Assembly: GCF_009604455.1 (NCBI RefSeq)
Contig: NZ_WEGL01000003.1
Coordinates: 1 to 64,000 of the forward strand
Length of the DNA stretch: 64,000 nucleotides
Origin: Streptomyces sp. RB17
GTDB taxonomy: Bacteria > Actinomycetota > Actinomycetes > Streptomycetales > Streptomycetaceae
Reading direction: 5' to 3'
Shown here: one piece after another, positions 63,473 through 64,000 of the stretch
Position numbering within the stretch: position 1 is the first letter of the stretch
Layout of the letters: every line of letters begins with the position of its first letter
Made by a program: the position numbers and the translations under genes
The notes under the pieces: generated by a model
What the model was told of the DNA's origin: nothing
The model's database searches: none
Seen by the model: only the letters and a program-made list of their open reading frames with translations

Positions 63473-64000
63473 GAACCGCGCGGCCGGTTCCGCGACCTGC
63501 TCGCCGCGGAACGGATCAAACTGTTCTCGCAGCGCTCGACCTACGTCCTGCTGGCACTCACTCCGGTGATCACCGTCTGCGGTGAGTGGTTCACCTGTTC
63601 GGGTGTCCACCTTGTCGGTGCGTCGGCGCATACCGCTTACGATCCGCTGAGAGGCTCCTTCAACTCCGGCACGTGGGGCTTCCTCATGGTCGGCGCCGGC
63701 ATCCTCGGCACCCTGGCCATGAGCAGCGAGTACTCCAGCGGACTGATCCGCACGACCTTCCTCGCCGTCCCGAACCGTCGGCGTGTCGTACTCGCCAAGG
63801 CGGTCGTCGTCGCGAGCGTCACGTCCGTCGTCGGCCTCATCACCGCGATCGCTTCGTTCATCACCGCCCAGACGATCCTGTCCGGCGACCGACTGGGCAT
63901 CCCGATCGGTCAGCCCGGTGTCCTGCAGGGCTTTGTGGCGTCCACCGCGATCCTGCCGGTGTGCGCGGTCATCGGCATGGCCGTCGGCACACTCATCCGA
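63470..64000 (+). CDS. ABC-2 type permease fragment, 5' end lost, runs off window
   Basis: The frame at 63470 onward encodes RGRFRDLLAAERIKLFSQRS, then a helix TYVLLALTPVITVCGEWF, GTWGFLMVGAGILGTLAMSSEYSSGLIRTTFL, and VVLAKAVVVASVTSVVGLITAIASF. This is the first half of an ABC-2 type permease usually paired with an ATPase upstream. No start codon with ribosome site precedes RFRDLL, and upstream the frame merges into antisense of the broken kinase. The first about 20-30 codons are therefore missing, or a rare start is used. The 3' end lies beyond 64000. Confidence 0.7.

Overview
The window is chromosomal DNA of a Streptomyces. GC content is very high, start codons are often GTG or TTG, and several gene sets are typical of the genus: a conservon (cvnABCD), a LigD-polymerase/Ku pair, SodN/SodX, a fused 2-oxoglutarate dehydrogenase Kgd, and HspR-type control of lon. 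From memory, the order from Ku (about 5.5 kb) to sodN (about 62 kb) follows the S. coelicolor SCO5309 to SCO5254 segment in reverse. It is therefore conserved core chromosome flanked by strain-specific DNA at both ends. No rRNA, tRNA or CRISPR array was found.

Layout. 1-5.5 kb is accessory: a three-gene operon with two tandem paralogues and a primase/polymerase-like protein, a frameshifted and truncated XRE regulator, a secreted sedolisin protease and an orphan CxxC protein. 5.5-14.1 kb holds Ku and LigD-polymerase (divergent), a NERD protein, a phosphatase, a lipoprotein/histidine-kinase pair without a response regulator, and a SEDS (FtsW/RodA)-PBP pair. 14.1-22.2 kb holds a Pro-rich membrane protein, two divergent diiron proteins, a secreted I36 inhibitor, TetR, an NlpC/P60 hydrolase and a StyA-like flavin monooxygenase. 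22.2-27.5 kb is the conservon, read toward the monooxygenase. 27.8-36.8 kb is signalling and secreted proteins: PP2C, MarR, GH25 lysozyme, a mini-LuxR, a PAS-GAF-PP2C-ATPase, three Gly-rich exported proteins and a Ser/Thr kinase. 37-47.4 kb: lon with a HAIR operator, a rhomboid-like protein, a spermidine-synthase-like protein, a two-component system and kgd. 47.4-55 kb: a DUF4097-PadR operon, an HTH-ClpN operon behind a double-palindrome leaderless promoter, an oxidoreductase and malic enzyme. 55.5-62.1 kb: a polar amino-acid ABC transporter, sigma/partner genes, a methyltransferase, a CGNR zinc-finger protein, sodX and sodN. 62.1-64 kb: an integrase relic, a NarL regulator, a beheaded histidine kinase and an ABC permease running off the edge.

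The most unusual feature is a set of non-coding tandem-repeat arrays (16-, 94-, 124- and 26-bp units). Each begins within or a few tens of bases after a stop codon and is G-rich on the sense strand of the adjacent gene. In addition, a 36-bp in-frame array lies inside cvnA and a palindromic REP-like element is inserted in frame in cvnB. The second most unusual is an exported lipoprotein carrying collagen-like triplets and a transposase-type helix-turn-helix, flanked by two Gly-rich secreted proteins.
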